A stretch of 64,000 bases of DNA from Costus lasius. Lineage: Eukaryota; Streptophyta; Magnoliopsida; Zingiberales; Costaceae. This document shows positions 35,367-48,106 of this stretch, piece by piece. The notes beneath the pieces were generated by a model. The model was given only the letters and a program-made list of their open reading frames with translations, was not told the DNA's origin and did not search any database. The stretch's first letter is position 1. Each line of letters starts with the position of its first letter. Both the position numbers and the translations under genes were made by a program. The stretch spans positions 33,901,439-33,965,438 of the forward strand of contig CM050450.1 in the NCBI GenBank assembly GCA_027563935.2, written 5' to 3'.

Positions 35367-38116
35367 ATTAATGGGTTAATGGGTTTAAAATTTTAAAATC
35401 CAAAGTTTAAGTGGGAATTGCGCTTAGGGTAAGAGTTTTTGGCGATTTTGGCTTGAGGAAAATTGTGGGCGACGGCTTGAGAAGAAGTGGCGATTCTTGA
35501 AGAGTTTTGAGGTGATTTTCTTCATCTTCTTCCCTTGGCGATTTTTCCTTGAAGAGAAGAAATTCCTTTGGCGAGTTCTTGAAGATTTTTGGGCGACTTA
35601 AAAGCTTTAGACGATTTCTTTTGTGGAGAATTTTCGGTTTAAGAGGTGAGTGGGTTGTCTAATTGATTTCTATCTATTTGTTGGTGTTAATTGATGAGTT
35701 AGATGATATATTCGCTTGTTGGAAATCTTACTATGCTAAAACCGAATTTTGTAAAGTTGATTATATGATGAAAACCGAATTTTGTAAGGTTGATTATATC
35801 ATGAAAACCGAATTTTTCAAAGGTGATTATATGATGATTATTTAACCGAAAATTTGTATGAAATTTAAGGTATTTTTATAGAAATTTTGGTAGCATTAAA
35901 TCATTGAATTTTGAGTATGAAACTCTTGTTAGTTATAGTTAAACCGAAATCAACTTTGGTAACATTAAGTCAATGATGTTTGTAGCATGAATGAAAACCG
36001 AAACCTTATTGATGGTAGCTAAACCAAAATAATCTTGATGATTGTTTATGGAAACCGAAAATTGTAATAAGGAATTTAAGGTATTCTCCTATGGAATTTA
36101 GGAAGCTTTAAACCAATGTTTTTGAGCATGATATTCATGTTAACTAAGGTTTAGAATTTTAGTAGATGATATGATATGTTAACCGTGGGTTATATGTAGA
36201 GATTTGTAAAATAAATTGTATGATTTCATGTTTTAGTTTTATGTTAATTTTTATGGATGCTTGTTAACTACAATGTTGAGAAATTGTTTGAGAAATTTGG
36301 GTGATAACCTAGTAAAGTTGACTGAACTAATCAGCATGAAACCTAAGGACCACACTACATTATATGATTGTTAATATTATGTAATTGTGTGATTTTTAAA
36401 TATTAGGAGTTTATGTGATTTTTGGAATATTATGTTGTTATGTAAATTGTGAACATTATGTGGTTACGAGATTTTTGAAAATTATGTGATTATGAGAATT
36501 TTGAATATTATGTGTTATGTGTTGGTTAGGACTAAGGCTAGGTGTAACTATGAACTCAAGGGGATAGTCCTTATGTGTTATGTTAAGGGTTTGAATTTCA
36601 GCCCTGTATTGTGATATGTGAGGAGGTTGATGTTCAGCGTGCCTATTATGATTATTGTGATGGGGGTTGATGTTCAGCCTGCCCGATATGATTTTTGTGA
36701 TGACTATCCTAGAGTCTAGTTGACACTTAGGAGTCCACCTTTGTGAAATATGTTCACCTATGTGAAATATGAAATAAGATGTGTCTGTTGTCCAGTAGGA
36801 ACCTTTTGGGAGAACGGGTTTTGACGCAAAGTGCCATGTCTTGGTCAGACAGGGGCCACCTCTTGATGTCACTACTCTTTTATGTGATGGGGTAATATAA
36901 GACGCAAAGTGCCATGTCTTGATCAGACAGGGGCCACCTCTTGATGTCATTACTCTTTATGTGATGGGGTGATATAAGACGCAAAGTGCCATGTCTTGAT
37001 CAGACAGGGGCCACCTCTTGATGTCATCACTCTGATGTGTTATGGAGTGATAGAGCAAAGTGCCACGTCGTGACCTGGCGGGGGCCACCTCTTGATTCTA
37101 CTCACTATCCATGTTTATGTGTTGCATGCGGCTCCCAGTGCTTTGGCCAAGCCGGGTTAGACCATATTGGTCACTACTGAATATGCTGGACAACTAGGTT
37201 AATTAAGTATGGTGTGTTTAGTTGGTTTAAAATATATGTGTTTAATTGGGTTAGAGTAAGACTCTAGAACCTGAGTTTGTGAACATGAGTTTGTTATATG
37301 CTAGTGTGTACATCTGACTGTTTATATGATTTCTGTTTCTTTATTTTGTTATATGTTGACATAATGTTCCTGTTAAAGATTTTTAAAATAATCTGCCTAT
37401 ATTTTTGAATGTATGTTCTGGATGGTCGATTTAGACTATCCACTCACTGGGCTGTGTAGCTCACCCCTCATTACTTTCAGGCATAGAGCAGGGGCGCATT
37501 TCATGAGTAACATTGGCGTGGATATTATGTTTGCTGCTTAAGAACTTTTATGCTAAAATTTTCTGGAGCCGGTTGTGGCTAAACCATATGATTTATATGA
37601 ACTATGTGAACCATGTGATGTGAACCATGTGAACTATGTGAATTTGTGTTGCCAGATTGTGGCAGTTAACTGAGTTTGATTTTTGTGTCACCGCGGGCTT
37701 CAGCCTGGTTTCGGTGTTTGGTGTCAGTTTATAAAAATCGATTTTGTGGATTTGTTTTGAAATTGAAGTTGATGTGTATTTTTGCAATCGGTTTTGATAC
37801 AACTGTAACTTGCATATGTCTAGTGCAAGTATTGCCTGGTGGCAGGTACCTTTATGGATTTTATGAATTTTAATCGGTTTTGATATAACTGTTGCCTTGC
37901 ATATGTCTAGTGCAAGGATTGCGTGGTGGCAGGTACCCTTACGAGATTTATGAGATTTGAGTTTTATGAATTTGTGTGTATGGATTTATGGAAATTTTTC
38001 AGATCGTGTTTTCTTGAACTCGGTTTTACCTAGCATATGATCGATCTTATATGAAACATCCTGTTTCTTTTATGAATTGTGCCATTTGTTTGGGGTTAAG
38101 AATGTGGGATGTTACA
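35367..38116 (+). repeat. Tekay-type LTR lacking most of U3
   Basis: Starts inside the LTR (GAATTAATGGGTTAATGG, equivalent to 43600 in the LTR at 43133) and runs to GGGATGTTACA. The leader exon, donor AAGAG|GTGAGTGG (35646), 78-bp repeats (36820-37100) and acceptor ACTTTCAG (37480) are kept. Its end is followed by GAATGGTA, the first bases of the primer site, and then an inverted LTR. Confidence 0.85.
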
Positions 38117-38123
38117 GAATGGT

Positions 38124-38955
38124 ACATCCCACATTCTGAACCTCAAGCAAGTAACACAATCACAAAAGTAATAGGATGTTTCATATAAGATCGATCAAAT
38201 GCTAGGTAAAACCGAGTCCAAGAAAAACACGATCTGAAAATTTTCAAAACTCCAAACACATAAAATCTTCGAATCACAAATCTCATACATCACATAAAGG
38301 TACCTGCCACCACGCAATACGTGCACTAGACATATGCACGTTACAGTTGTATCAAAACCGATTGCAAAAATACACATCAACTTCAATTTCAAAACAAACC
38401 CACAAAATCGATTTTAAGTTTTTAATCCATTAACCAAATAATCCCAATAGGGTTTAACCCAGTAACTAATAATTCCGAATTTTCAAACCCAATTAGCTAA
38501 TCCGATTAGGACTTAATCCATTTAACTAATAATTTGACTTTTAAATCTAACATCCAATTAATTATTTCACTTAAACACAAATCCAATAAGGATTTAATTA
38601 ATATCCAATAAGGATTTAATTAATTAACCAATAAGGTCTAATTAATTAACTTACAATTTACAACCATAAATCCTAATTAATTTAACATGAACAACCAATA
38701 ATAATTTATCATAAAATATCAGCCAACAAACAAATAAATAATCTCTAATTAATTTACAATAAATTAACAACCAAATAACCTCAAATCAATTAATTACAAA
38801 TTAACAATCAATAAGCCAATTAATTAGCACTCAACAATTTTATTTAAATCATAAAACAATATCACAGCTAATGATTTTACTTAAATCCAAATAATTTATC
38901 ATAATTTATCATAGAAAATAATGCTTACCAGAACTTAAGATCCCTGGATCTTACA
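38124..38955 (-). repeat. Tekay-type 3' LTR of T4 with 2.26-kb deletion
   Basis: Minus-strand LTR whose two ends match 22825-25917. The middle is lost between two copies of TCGATTTTA (23113-23121 and 25370-25378 in that LTR), leaving one copy at 38408-38416. It abuts the plus-strand LTR ending at 38116, forming a second inverted LTR-LTR junction. Confidence 0.85.
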
Positions 38956-38992
38956 TTCCTCCCTCCTTATAAAGCTTTAGTCCTCTAAAGCT
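38956..38992 (-). promoter_or_regulatory. Polypurine tract and stop-codon hairpin of T4
   Basis: Hairpin AGCTTTAG-AGGA-CTAAAGCT at 38973-38992 over the stop, then the GGAGGGAGGAA tract. Confidence 0.75.
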
Positions 38993-39880
38993 CAGCATCC
39001 ATATCATCAAAAAGGTAAGCATAATTTTTCCTCATATCAGCTTCAGTCTCCCAAGTCGCTTCTTCAACTGATTGATTTCCCCAGATAACCTTTACCAAAG
39101 GTATAGTCTTGTTCCTCAGAACTTTATCCTTTCTATCCACAATCCGGAGAGGTCTTTCCTCAAAAGTCAAGTCACTCTGAATCTGAAGAGGTTCCAACTC
39201 CAACACATGAGATGGATCAGGATGATATTTCCTCAAAGCAGAGACATGGAATACATTATGCACATGATCCATAGCAGGAGGTAAAGCTAAACGGTAAGCT
39301 ACTGGACCAACTCTCTCAATAATATCAAAAGGGCCTACAAACCTAGGGCTCAACTTTCCCTTTTTGCCAAATCTCATAACACCCTTAGTAGGCGACACCT
39401 TCAAGAACACATGGTCTCCTACCATAAACTCCAAAGGACGACGACGGTCATCAGCATAACTCTTCTGTCTGTCCCGAGCAATCTTCAGCTTATCCTGGAT
39501 TTCTCTGACCTTAACAGTAGTCTCCTGATCTCAGTAGCGCTAGTCGGTCTTCCCCAATCAAGAATGGCTTGCACTTTAACTGGATCCACAGACACCCCCT
39601 GACCAGAAATCACGTGTCCCAGAAAACTGATCTTCTCTAGCCAAAATTCACACTTACTAGCCTTGGCATATAACCGGTTCTTCCTCAGAACCTCTAGTAC
39701 TCTTCGCAAGTCACTGACATGATCTGAAGTAGTCCGAGAGTACACCAATATATCGTCTATAAAGACCACCACACAAGAGTCAAGCAACTCATGGAATACC
39801 CTGTTCATCAAATCCATGAAGACGGCAGGTGCATTCGTCAGTCCAAAAGGCATAACCAGAAATTCAAAATGCCCATACCT
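38985..39880 (-). pseudogene. Tekay-type Pol fragments of T4
   Basis: On the minus strand the RT part comes first: [18 protein letters not shown] through FIDD to [10 protein letters not shown], 39880-39528. The frame then breaks at a CTCCTG microhomology (39522-39527) and resumes in the integrase C-terminal region, GPF module and chromodomain (to 38985). About 1.58 kb present in T1 (RNase H and the integrase catalytic core) is lost, and the two parts are out of frame. Gag and protease are absent because the element is cut at 39880. Confidence 0.85.
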
Positions 39881-39959
39881 TCCTGTATGGGCATAACCCT
39901 ATTGGCATAACCCTAATAATTCCTACAGAATGTGGGGTTAATGGATTTCGTTAAGTGAA
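39881..39959. other. Filler DNA between T4 and T5
   Basis: About 80 bp of patchwork with GGCATAACCCTA repeated, a CCTACAGAATGTGG phrase resembling the LTR-primer-site border, and TTAATGGAT phrases like the LTR U3. It lies exactly where the minus-strand fragment T4 gives way to plus-strand T5. Confidence 0.65.
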
Positions 39960-42900
39960 TGGTTAATGGATTGGTTGTCTTCCCATCATGCCTCTGTGGA
40001 TTGCTTTGAGAAAGTAATCACTTTGAATTTGTTAGATGGGAATCGACTGTTTGTGAGAGGTCTAGTGTCAGACCAAGGACCGCATGTGATATCTTTCCTG
40101 CAGGCCAGGAAATTACTTGCTAATGGGTGCAAGGGTTATCTTGCGCATGTTAAGGTGCAGGATGAGTCTACTTCTGATCTGACTCAGATGGCGGTGGTGA
40201 AAGAATTTCCTGATGTGTTCTCTGAAGAATTTTCAGGTTTGCCACCGATTAGAGAAGTAGAATTTGGCATTGAGTTGGCGCCAGGTACGGCACCTATCTC
40301 CAGAGCTCCTTATCGTATGGCTACTTCAGAGTTGGCCGAGCTTAAGAAACAACTGGAGGAATTATTAGAGAAAGGATATATTCGGCCTAGTGCTTCTCCC
40401 TGGGGAGCGCCAGTGTTATTTGTGAAGAAAAAAGATGGAACCCTGAGGATGTGTATAGACTACAGGCAGCTTAACCAAGTGACTATCAAGAATAAGTATC
40501 CTCTTCCCAGAATTGATGATCTATTTGATCAATTACAGGGAGCGACAGTGTTCTCTAAGATTGATCTGAGATCAGGGTATTATCAGCTTAGGGTCAAGGA
40601 TGAGGATATATTTAAGACTACTTTCAGGACCAGGTATGGGCATTTCGAATTTTTAGTTATGCCTTTTGGACTGACAAATGCACCTGCTGTCTTCATGGAT
40701 TTGATGAACAGGGTATTCCATGAGTTGCTTGACTCTTGTGTGGTGGTCTTTATAGACGATATTTTGGTATACTCACGGACTACTTCAGATCATGTCAGTG
40801 ACTTGCGCAGAGTGCTGGAGATCTTGAGGAAGAACCGGTTATATGCCAAGGCTAGCAAGTGTGAGTTCTGGCTAGAGAAGATCAGTTTTCTGGGTCATGT
40901 GATTTCTGGTCAGGGGGTGTCTGTGGATCCAGTTAAAGTGCAAGCCATCCTCAATTGGGGAAGACCGACTAGTGCTACTGAGATCAGGAGTTTTCTGGGT
41001 TTAGCAGGTTACTACCGGCGATTTGTTGAGGGATTCTCCAAGCTGGCGGGTCCTTTAACTAAGTTGACCAGAAAGGAAGCTAAGTTTATTTGGGATGACA
41101 AGTGTGAAGAGAGCTTCCAAGAGCTGAAGAGAAGGTTGACCAGTACACCGATCCTCATTATACCTAGTGATGGGGAAAGGTTTACTGTTTATACAGATGC
41201 TTCTGGCAAAGGGTTGGGTTGTGTCTTGATGCAGAAGGGTTCTGTAGTAGCCTATGCTTCGAGACAACTGAAGGAGTATGAATTGAACTACCCTACTCAT
41301 GATTTAGAGTTGGCGGCCGTAGTCTTTGCTTTGAAGATATGGCGTCACTATTTGTTGGGTCAGGAGTTTGATCTGTTCACTGATCACCAGAGTCTCAAGT
41401 ATATCTTCACTCAGAAGGACTTGAACATGAGACAGAGAAGATGGATGGAGTTGATCAAAGACTATGACTTCTCCATTCAGTATCAGGCTGGAAAGGCCAA
41501 TGTGGTGGCGGATGCTCTGAGCAGACATCCAGTTACTTCAGTAGCTGCTTTACGAGTCAGTGAGTGGCGGTTACTGCAGGAGTTCAGCGATCTCAGGATC
41601 AGTGTTACTCCTAGAGTTCAGTCGGGTTATGTGGCTTTTCTCAGAGTACAGTCTGCTCTGTTGCAGAAGATCAGAGATTAGCAGTCTGTGGATCCGAGAT
41701 TAGTTCAGATCAGGGATAGTCTGGTTGATGGCGCAGTTCAGGATTTTAGCCTGTCTGATGATGGTATTCTTCGGTTTCGTGGAAGGGTATGTGTCCCTGA
41801 GGAACCGAGCTTGAGGAAAGAAATATTGGAGGACAGCCATAACTCCAAATATTCTCTACATCCTGGTGTGACTAAGATGTATCAGGACCTCAAGAAAAGT
41901 TTTTGGTGGCCGGGTATGAAGAAAGAGGTATATGATTTTGTCTCTAGGTGTTTAACCTGTCAGACTGTAAAGGCTGAACATCAGAAGCCTGGTGGTTTGT
42001 TGCAGTCTCTTCCTATTCCTGAGTGGAAGTGGGAATGCATCAGTATGGATTTTGTATGTGGTTTGCCCAGAACCAGATTGGGTCATGATGCTATTTGGGT
42101 GATTGTTGATAGACTTACTAAATCAGCCCATTTTCTTCCGGTTAAAATGACTTATTCTTTAGAGAGGCTGGCCAGATTGTACATTGATGAGATAGTCAGA
42201 CTGCATGGAGTTCCGGTTGATATTGTGTCTGATAGGGACTCTCAATTTTTGTCCAGGTTTTGGAAGAGTTTACAGGAGGGTTTGGGTACTAAGTTGAGTT
42301 TTAGTACAGCATACCATCCTCAGTCTGATGGCCAGACGGAGCGTACTATACAGACTCTAGAAGATTTGTTGAGAGCCTATGTGGTTGATTGGAGTTCTGA
42401 GTGGAACCGGGATCTATCTTTGATAGAGTTTACTTATAATAATAGCTTCCACTCTAGTATTCAGATGGCTCCTTATGAGGCTTTGTATGGGAGAAGGTGT
42501 AGGACTCCCTTGTGTTGGGAGGAAACTGGTGACAGAATGATTTTGAGATCTGATGCAGTACAGGAGACTACTGATAAGGTCAGAGAGATCCGGGATAAAC
42601 TGAAAATTGCTCGGGACAGACAGAAGAGTTATGCTGACGACCGTCGTCGTTCCTTGGAGTTTATGGTAGGGGATCATGTGTTCTTGAAGGTGTCACCTAC
42701 TAAGGGTGTTATGAGGTTTGGCAAAAAGGGAAAGTTGAGCCCTAGGTTTGTAGGCCCTTTTGATATTATTGAGAGAGTTGGTCCAGTGGCTTACCGATTG
42801 GCTTTACCTCCTGCTATGGATCATGTGCATAATGTATTCCATGTCTCTGCTTTGAGGAAATATCATCCTGATCCATCTCATGTATTGGAATTGGAACCTC

Positions 42901-43103
42901 TTCAGATTCAGAGTGATTTGACTTTCGAGGAAAGACCTCTCCGGATTGTGGATAGAAAAGATAAAGTCCTGAGGAACAAGACTATACCTTTGGTAAAGGT
43001 TATCTGGGGAAATCAGTCAGTGGAGGAGGCGACATGGGAGACTGAAGCTGATATGAGGAAATTTTATGCTTACCTCTTTGATGATATGGATGCTGAGCTT
43101 TAG
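39960..43103 (+). pseudogene. pol: Tekay-type Pol with one stop codon (T5)
   Basis: Very close to T1. It begins at MDWLSSHH (T1 residue 486), so Gag and the protease active site are missing. RT (FIDD) and RNase H are complete, then a TAG at 41679-41681 replaces the CAG present in T1 and T0 (T1 residue Q1057). After that codon the frame continues unbroken through integrase (both Cys, D-D-E), GPF module and chromodomain to 43103. Without gag and a start this is a dead fragment; the stop is a second lesion. Confidence 0.9.
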
Positions 43104-43132
43104 AGGACTAAAGCTTTATAAGGAGGGAGGAA
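43096..43132 (+). promoter_or_regulatory. Polypurine tract and stop-codon hairpin of T5
   Basis: AGCTTTAG-AGGA-CTAAAGCT at 43096-43115 over the TAG, then TATAAGGAGGGAGGAA directly before the LTR. Confidence 0.8.
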
Positions 43133-46100
43133 TGTAAGATCCAAGGATCTTAAGTTCTGGTAAGCATTATTTTGATTTAAATAAAATTATTGACTATGAT
43201 AATTTTATGTATTGGTTGTCAAATTATAGTAAATTAACTAGAGATTTTGGTTGTTAATTTATTGTAAATAAATTAGAGATTATTTATTTGATTGTTGGCT
43301 GATTTATGATAAATTATTATTGGTTGTTCATGATAAATTAATTAGGATTTATGGGTTGTAAATTGTAAGTTAATTAATTAGAACTTATTGGTTAATTAAT
43401 TAGACCTTATTGGTTAATTAATTAAATTCTTATTGGATATTAATTAAATCCTTATTGGATTTGTGTTTAAGTGAAATAATTAATTGGATATTAGATTTAC
43501 AATTCAAATTATTAGTTAAATGGATTAAGTCCTAATCGGATTAACTAATTGGATTTTAAAATTCGAATTTAGTTAGTTAAATGGGTTAAACCTATTTGAA
43601 TTAATGGGTTAATGGGTTTAAAATTTTAAAATCCAAAGTTTAAGTGGGAATTGCGCTTAGGGTAAGAGTTTTTGGCGATTTTGGCTTGAGGAAAATTGTG
43701 GGCGACGGCTTGAGAAGAAGTGGCGATTCTTGAAGAGTTTTGAGGTGATTTTCTTCATCTTCTTCCCTTGGCGATTTTTCCTTGAAGAGAAGAAATTCCT
43801 TTGGCGGGTTCTTGAAGATTTTTGGGCGACTTAAAAGCTTTAGACGATTTCTTTTGTGGAGAATTTTCGGTTTAAGAGGTGAGTGGTGTGTCTTTTCGAT
43901 TCCTAGCAATTTGGTTGTATTAATTAATGAGTTAGATTGATTGGAAAGTTTTATCATGCTAAAAACCGAATTTGAACCATTTATTCATGAAAACCGAAAT
44001 TTGATATTAACCTTGATATTGTGGTTAACATGTTTACATGTGAATTGAATCTTGATATTTCTCCATGAAAAGTTAGTTTAGGGTATTTTCCATGAAAACC
44101 GAATTTAAGGCATATCTCCATGAAAACCGAATTTAGGGTAATTATTGTGTGGAGTTTAGGAAGCATTAAATCATTGATCTTGAGTATGAAATTCTTGTTA
44201 ACTAAGGTGTTAATTAAGGTGTATTTTTAAATTGATATTATGTTTGAAACCGTGGGTTACATGTGTGATTGTAAAGCACTTATGCTTTAAATTTTATGTT
44301 GATTTTAGGGGCGCATGATAAATGTTATATGTCAAATTTTATGGATGCTTGATAAATTGCCAATAATGTTATGTTGTAAAACTCATGTTTATTTAATTAA
44401 GATCATGTAATCATGTTTGAGAACATTGGGTGATAATTTAGCAAAATTACACTGAACTGACCAGCCTGAAATTTAAGGACTACACTATATTCGGTGATGT
44501 TCGAATATAAAATATTATGTGTTATGTTATATGATTTTGAGCAATATGTGTGATCATGTGAATTTTGAACAATATGTGTGATTATGTGAATTGGGAAAAA
44601 AATTATGGGTTATGTGAATTTGGAAAATTATGAGATTATGTGATGGTTAGGACTAAGGCTAGGTGTAACTATGAACTCAAGGGGATAGTCCTTATGTGTT
44701 ATGTTAAGGGTTTGAATTTCAGCCCTGTATTGTGATATGTGAGGAGGTTGATGTTCAGCCTGCCTATTATGATTATTGTGATGGGGGTTGATGTTCAGCC
44801 TGCCCGATATGATTTTTGTGATGACTATCCTAGAGTCTAGTTGACACTTAGGAGTCCACCTTTGTGAAATATGAAGTAAGATATGTCTGTTGTCCAGTAG
44901 GAACCTTTTGGGAGAACGGGTTTTGACGCAAAGTGCCATGTCTTGGTCAGACAGGGGCCACCTCTTGATGTCATTACTCTTTTATGTGATGGGGTAATAT
45001 AAGACGCAAAGTGCCATGTCTTGATCAGACAGGGGCCACCTCTTGATGTCATTACTCTTTTATGTGACGGGGTGATATAAGACGCAAAGTGCCATGTCTT
45101 GATCAGACAGGGGCCACCTCTTGATGTCATCACTCTGATGTGTTATGGGGTGATAGAGCAAAGTGCCACGTCGTGACCTGACGGGGGCCACCTCTTGATT
45201 CTACTCACTATCCATGTTTATGTGTTGCACGAGATTTTGCAGCTCCCAGTGCTTTGGCCAAGCCGGGTTAGACCATATTGGTCACTACTGAATATGCTGG
45301 ACAACTAGGTTAATTAAGTATGGTGTGTTTAGTTGGTTTAGAATATATGTGTTTAATTGGGTTAGAGTAAAACTCTAGAACCTGAATTTGTTATATGCTA
45401 GTGTGTACATTTAACTGTCTATATGACTTCTGTTTCTTTATTTTGTTATATGTTGACATAATGTTCTGTTAAATATTTTTAAAAATAATCTGCCTATATT
45501 TTTGAATGTATGTTATGGATAGTCGATTTAGACTATCCACTCACTGGGCTGTGTAGCTCACCCCTCACTATTTTCAGGCATAGAGCAGGGGCGCATGTCT
45601 TGAGTGCATTGGCGTGGATAATTATGCTGTTTGCTGTTTTAAGAATTTTTATGCTTAATTCTTGGGGCCGGTTGTGGCCTTAACATAAACTATATGAACT
45701 ATGTGAATCATGAGACTATGTGAACTATGTGAAGTATGTTGCCAGTTATGGCAGTCTTATGAGTTTGATTTTTGTGTCACCGCGGGCTTCAGCCTGGTTT
45801 CGGTGTTTGGTATGAGTTTATAAAATCGATTTTGTGATTTTGTTTTGAATTTCGGCTTGTTGTATATTCTGTGCAATCGGTTTTGATATACCCTGTAACT
45901 TGCATATGTCTAGTGCAAGTATTGCGTGGTGGCAGGTACCTTTATGGATTTTATGAATTTGAATCGGTTTTGATATAACTGTTGCCTTGCATATGTCTAG
46001 TGCAAGGATTGCGTGGTGGCAGGTACCCTTATGAGATTTGAGTTTTGTGAATTTGTGTGTATGGATTTATGGAAATTTTTCAGATCGTGTTTTCTTGAAC

Positions 46101-46197
46101 TCGGTTTTACCTAGCATATGATGGATCTTATATGAAACATCCTGTATCATTTGTGAATTGTGCCATTTGTTTGGGGTTAAGAATGTGGGATGTTACA
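43133..46197 (+). repeat. Tekay-type 3' LTR of T5, followed by partial primer site
   Basis: Full-length 3.07-kb LTR from TGTAAGATCC to GGGATGTTACA. It carries the 78-bp repeats (44925-45205), a candidate intron (43879-45577), and two copies of the CATATGTCTAGTGCAAG block near 45905 and 45990. GAATGGTATCAGA follows the end, so ten bases of primer site are attached to what should be a 3' LTR. Confidence 0.9.
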
Positions 46198-46294
46198 GAA
46201 TGGTATCAGATTAATGTGATTGTGTACTTTCTCAAAGAATTCCTTGAGGGATGTTAGCCGCCCTCAAGGAAGGTCTATCTGTAATCTCCGCTGA
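46198..46294. other. Filler DNA between T5 and G1
   Basis: Partial primer site, then about 65 bp of unassigned sequence with an inverted CCTTGAGGG...CCCTCAAGG pair (about 46242-46269). Then comes GTAATCTCCGCTGA, which matches the leader of G2 (61690-61705). The 13-bp TATCTGTAATCTC here (46276-46288) recurs at 61753-61765 on the far side of the G1-G2 block. Confidence 0.65.
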
Positions 46295-48106
46295 TCACGC
46301 CCCAATTTTTCGCGCTAAAACTAGGACGTGATAGCACAGATTTACACAACCTCTGTGTAAACCCGTCAGCTAACACACCTAACAAATAACTATGCGGAAA
46401 CGTGAATAAGAATACAATGCGCGCCTCACTACAATAAGATCGCTCTCCCAGCAGTACAGATCACTCAAACCCCTATCTGCCTAACCAGAACTGTCTCTAG
46501 CTCAGCCTAATGTACTGACCGAAACTCTGAAGCTCTGAGCTGATAGACTAAGTGGCGGGTTAGGCTCTTCCTCTGCCACTAACCACTTTGCACACTTAGT
46601 TGCGCCCTGTCACACACACGAGACGCTGGCAGATATCGCACCCAATGAAAACCCTAGCAGTAATCCACAACTACCGACCTGCTGAGTCCTAAGCAAATAT
46701 ATGTTCTACACAGCGAGCGAGGGATGATAACAAGCACAATGCTTGCTTCTCACCCAAGCTAAAACCGCAAATCCACAATAAGAACAATCCTCTACCAAGT
46801 CTCCAAATATGAAGCTTGATATACAAAAGGACCCTATTCCCTAATCCCGGGAATAGGTACACAAATATATAAAAGATATCAACAACGTTCATACAATCCC
46901 TAAATATTCTAAGTTAGGGTTTATACCACTCAATGCGTGTATGAACTATGATGGAAGTGTGGGAACAGCCCCTCTCCTCAAGGAAGTCGCCCCTCAAAGC
47001 ACTCCACAAGCGCTCCTCACCAAGGTGATGAGAAGCCCAAACCCTAGGGTCGCCTCCCTAGGTAGTTGCTGATGTAAACTCCTTCTTGGACTCGCCTCAG
47101 GCCAAGAACTCCACGAACACAGCAGGAACACCAAGGAACAGCAAGGTCTCGTTCCTCCAAGGTGCTGCCGAAGATGATGATGATGCAAGGAAGGGCGCCG
47201 GATGCAATAGTCCTCACCTCAAGGACTAGCCGAGCCAAACGCCTCCCTTTGTTCTTCCTCCTCGCCTCAAAGATGAAGAACAACAAGAACAGCAGGTTGC
47301 TGCTCCAACAAGTCGCCAAGAACAACAGGTTGCCGCCCTTAGAACTCGCCAACAAGTCTCCCCCAACCTCAAGGGAACTCGCTAAAGGGAAGGAAGGATC
47401 AACTCCTCAAGAACAGCCGCCCTTCACCTCCAAGATCGTCTTCCTCACCTCTAGGAAGAAGGTCGCCCTAGCTCTTGTCGCCACAACAAGAGTTTCGCCT
47501 CAGCCAATAGCGTTAGGGTTCTGATGGTTGCCGCCAAAGCCCTTCACGCCAATTTGAATAAGTGGATGCGGATCCACAAGATGTCAAGAGATCCAACCCG
47601 CCAATGGTTAAGTGGATATGCGCCCCTTTTAACCCAATAGGCTTATTGGATCTTCACTTAAGTGCTTGGTGGATGTTCACTTAAGTTGGCACATGCAAGA
47701 CATGTGCAACTTATGAACACTTAGCCACATTTGCGCCTAAGGCTCCAAGGTGACTAGATCAGCCCCCTTAAGCCTCCGGTGTGAACCTAGGTCAAGTCCA
47801 CATGCGCCCAGACCCTGGTTAGGCTAACCCTGGTTAGGTTAACCATGGTTAAGCTAACCCTGGTCTGTAAAAGAAGTCCAATGTCCTCCATAGAACTCCA
47901 AAGCACCCCCAGGCCATGCCTAAGGATAAGTATGTCGCTGTACCTACAAAAACATACTAACACAGATGTTAGAAACCTAACTCCACTAGTAGGCTCCCTG
48001 CAACATCAGCCTAGCTTCCCCTCTAGACTCCTCCATCCCTCCCCAGAACCCTGCTGGATCCATAGGATGGGCTGGGGTATAACCCCAGCATACCCAGGGC
48101 ATCACA
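46295..48106 (-). repeat. 3' LTR of G1
   Basis: 1812 bp. Read on the minus strand it starts TGTGATGCCC at 48106; it lacks only the last two bases (CA) of the 1814-bp partner at 53109-54922. Every stretch I compared with the partner (constant offset 6816) is identical. A 15-bp palindromic tandem array sits at 47817-47859. Confidence 0.92.
47817..47859. repeat. 15-bp palindromic array GGTTAgGcTAACC in G1 LTR
   Basis: GGTTAGGCTAACC, GGTTAGGTTAACC and GGTTAAGCTAACC begin at 47817, 47832 and 47847. They lie about 250-290 bp inside U3. The partner LTR has them at 54633-54675, and the diverged G2 LTR keeps three at 56428-56470 with the same 15-bp period. Confidence 0.85.

Noticed and set aside
38117..38123. 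Assembly artefact as the sole explanation of inverted LTR joins
   Set aside because: It cannot be excluded without reads, but the joins have different microhomologies, fillers and private mutations, which simple misassembly of identical LTRs would not create. It is kept as a caution rather than a conclusion.
47162..47524. 120-codon frame in the G1 LTR, repeated exactly at 53978-54340
   Set aside because: It lies within both LTR copies, antisense to the element, with low-complexity composition and no known domain.
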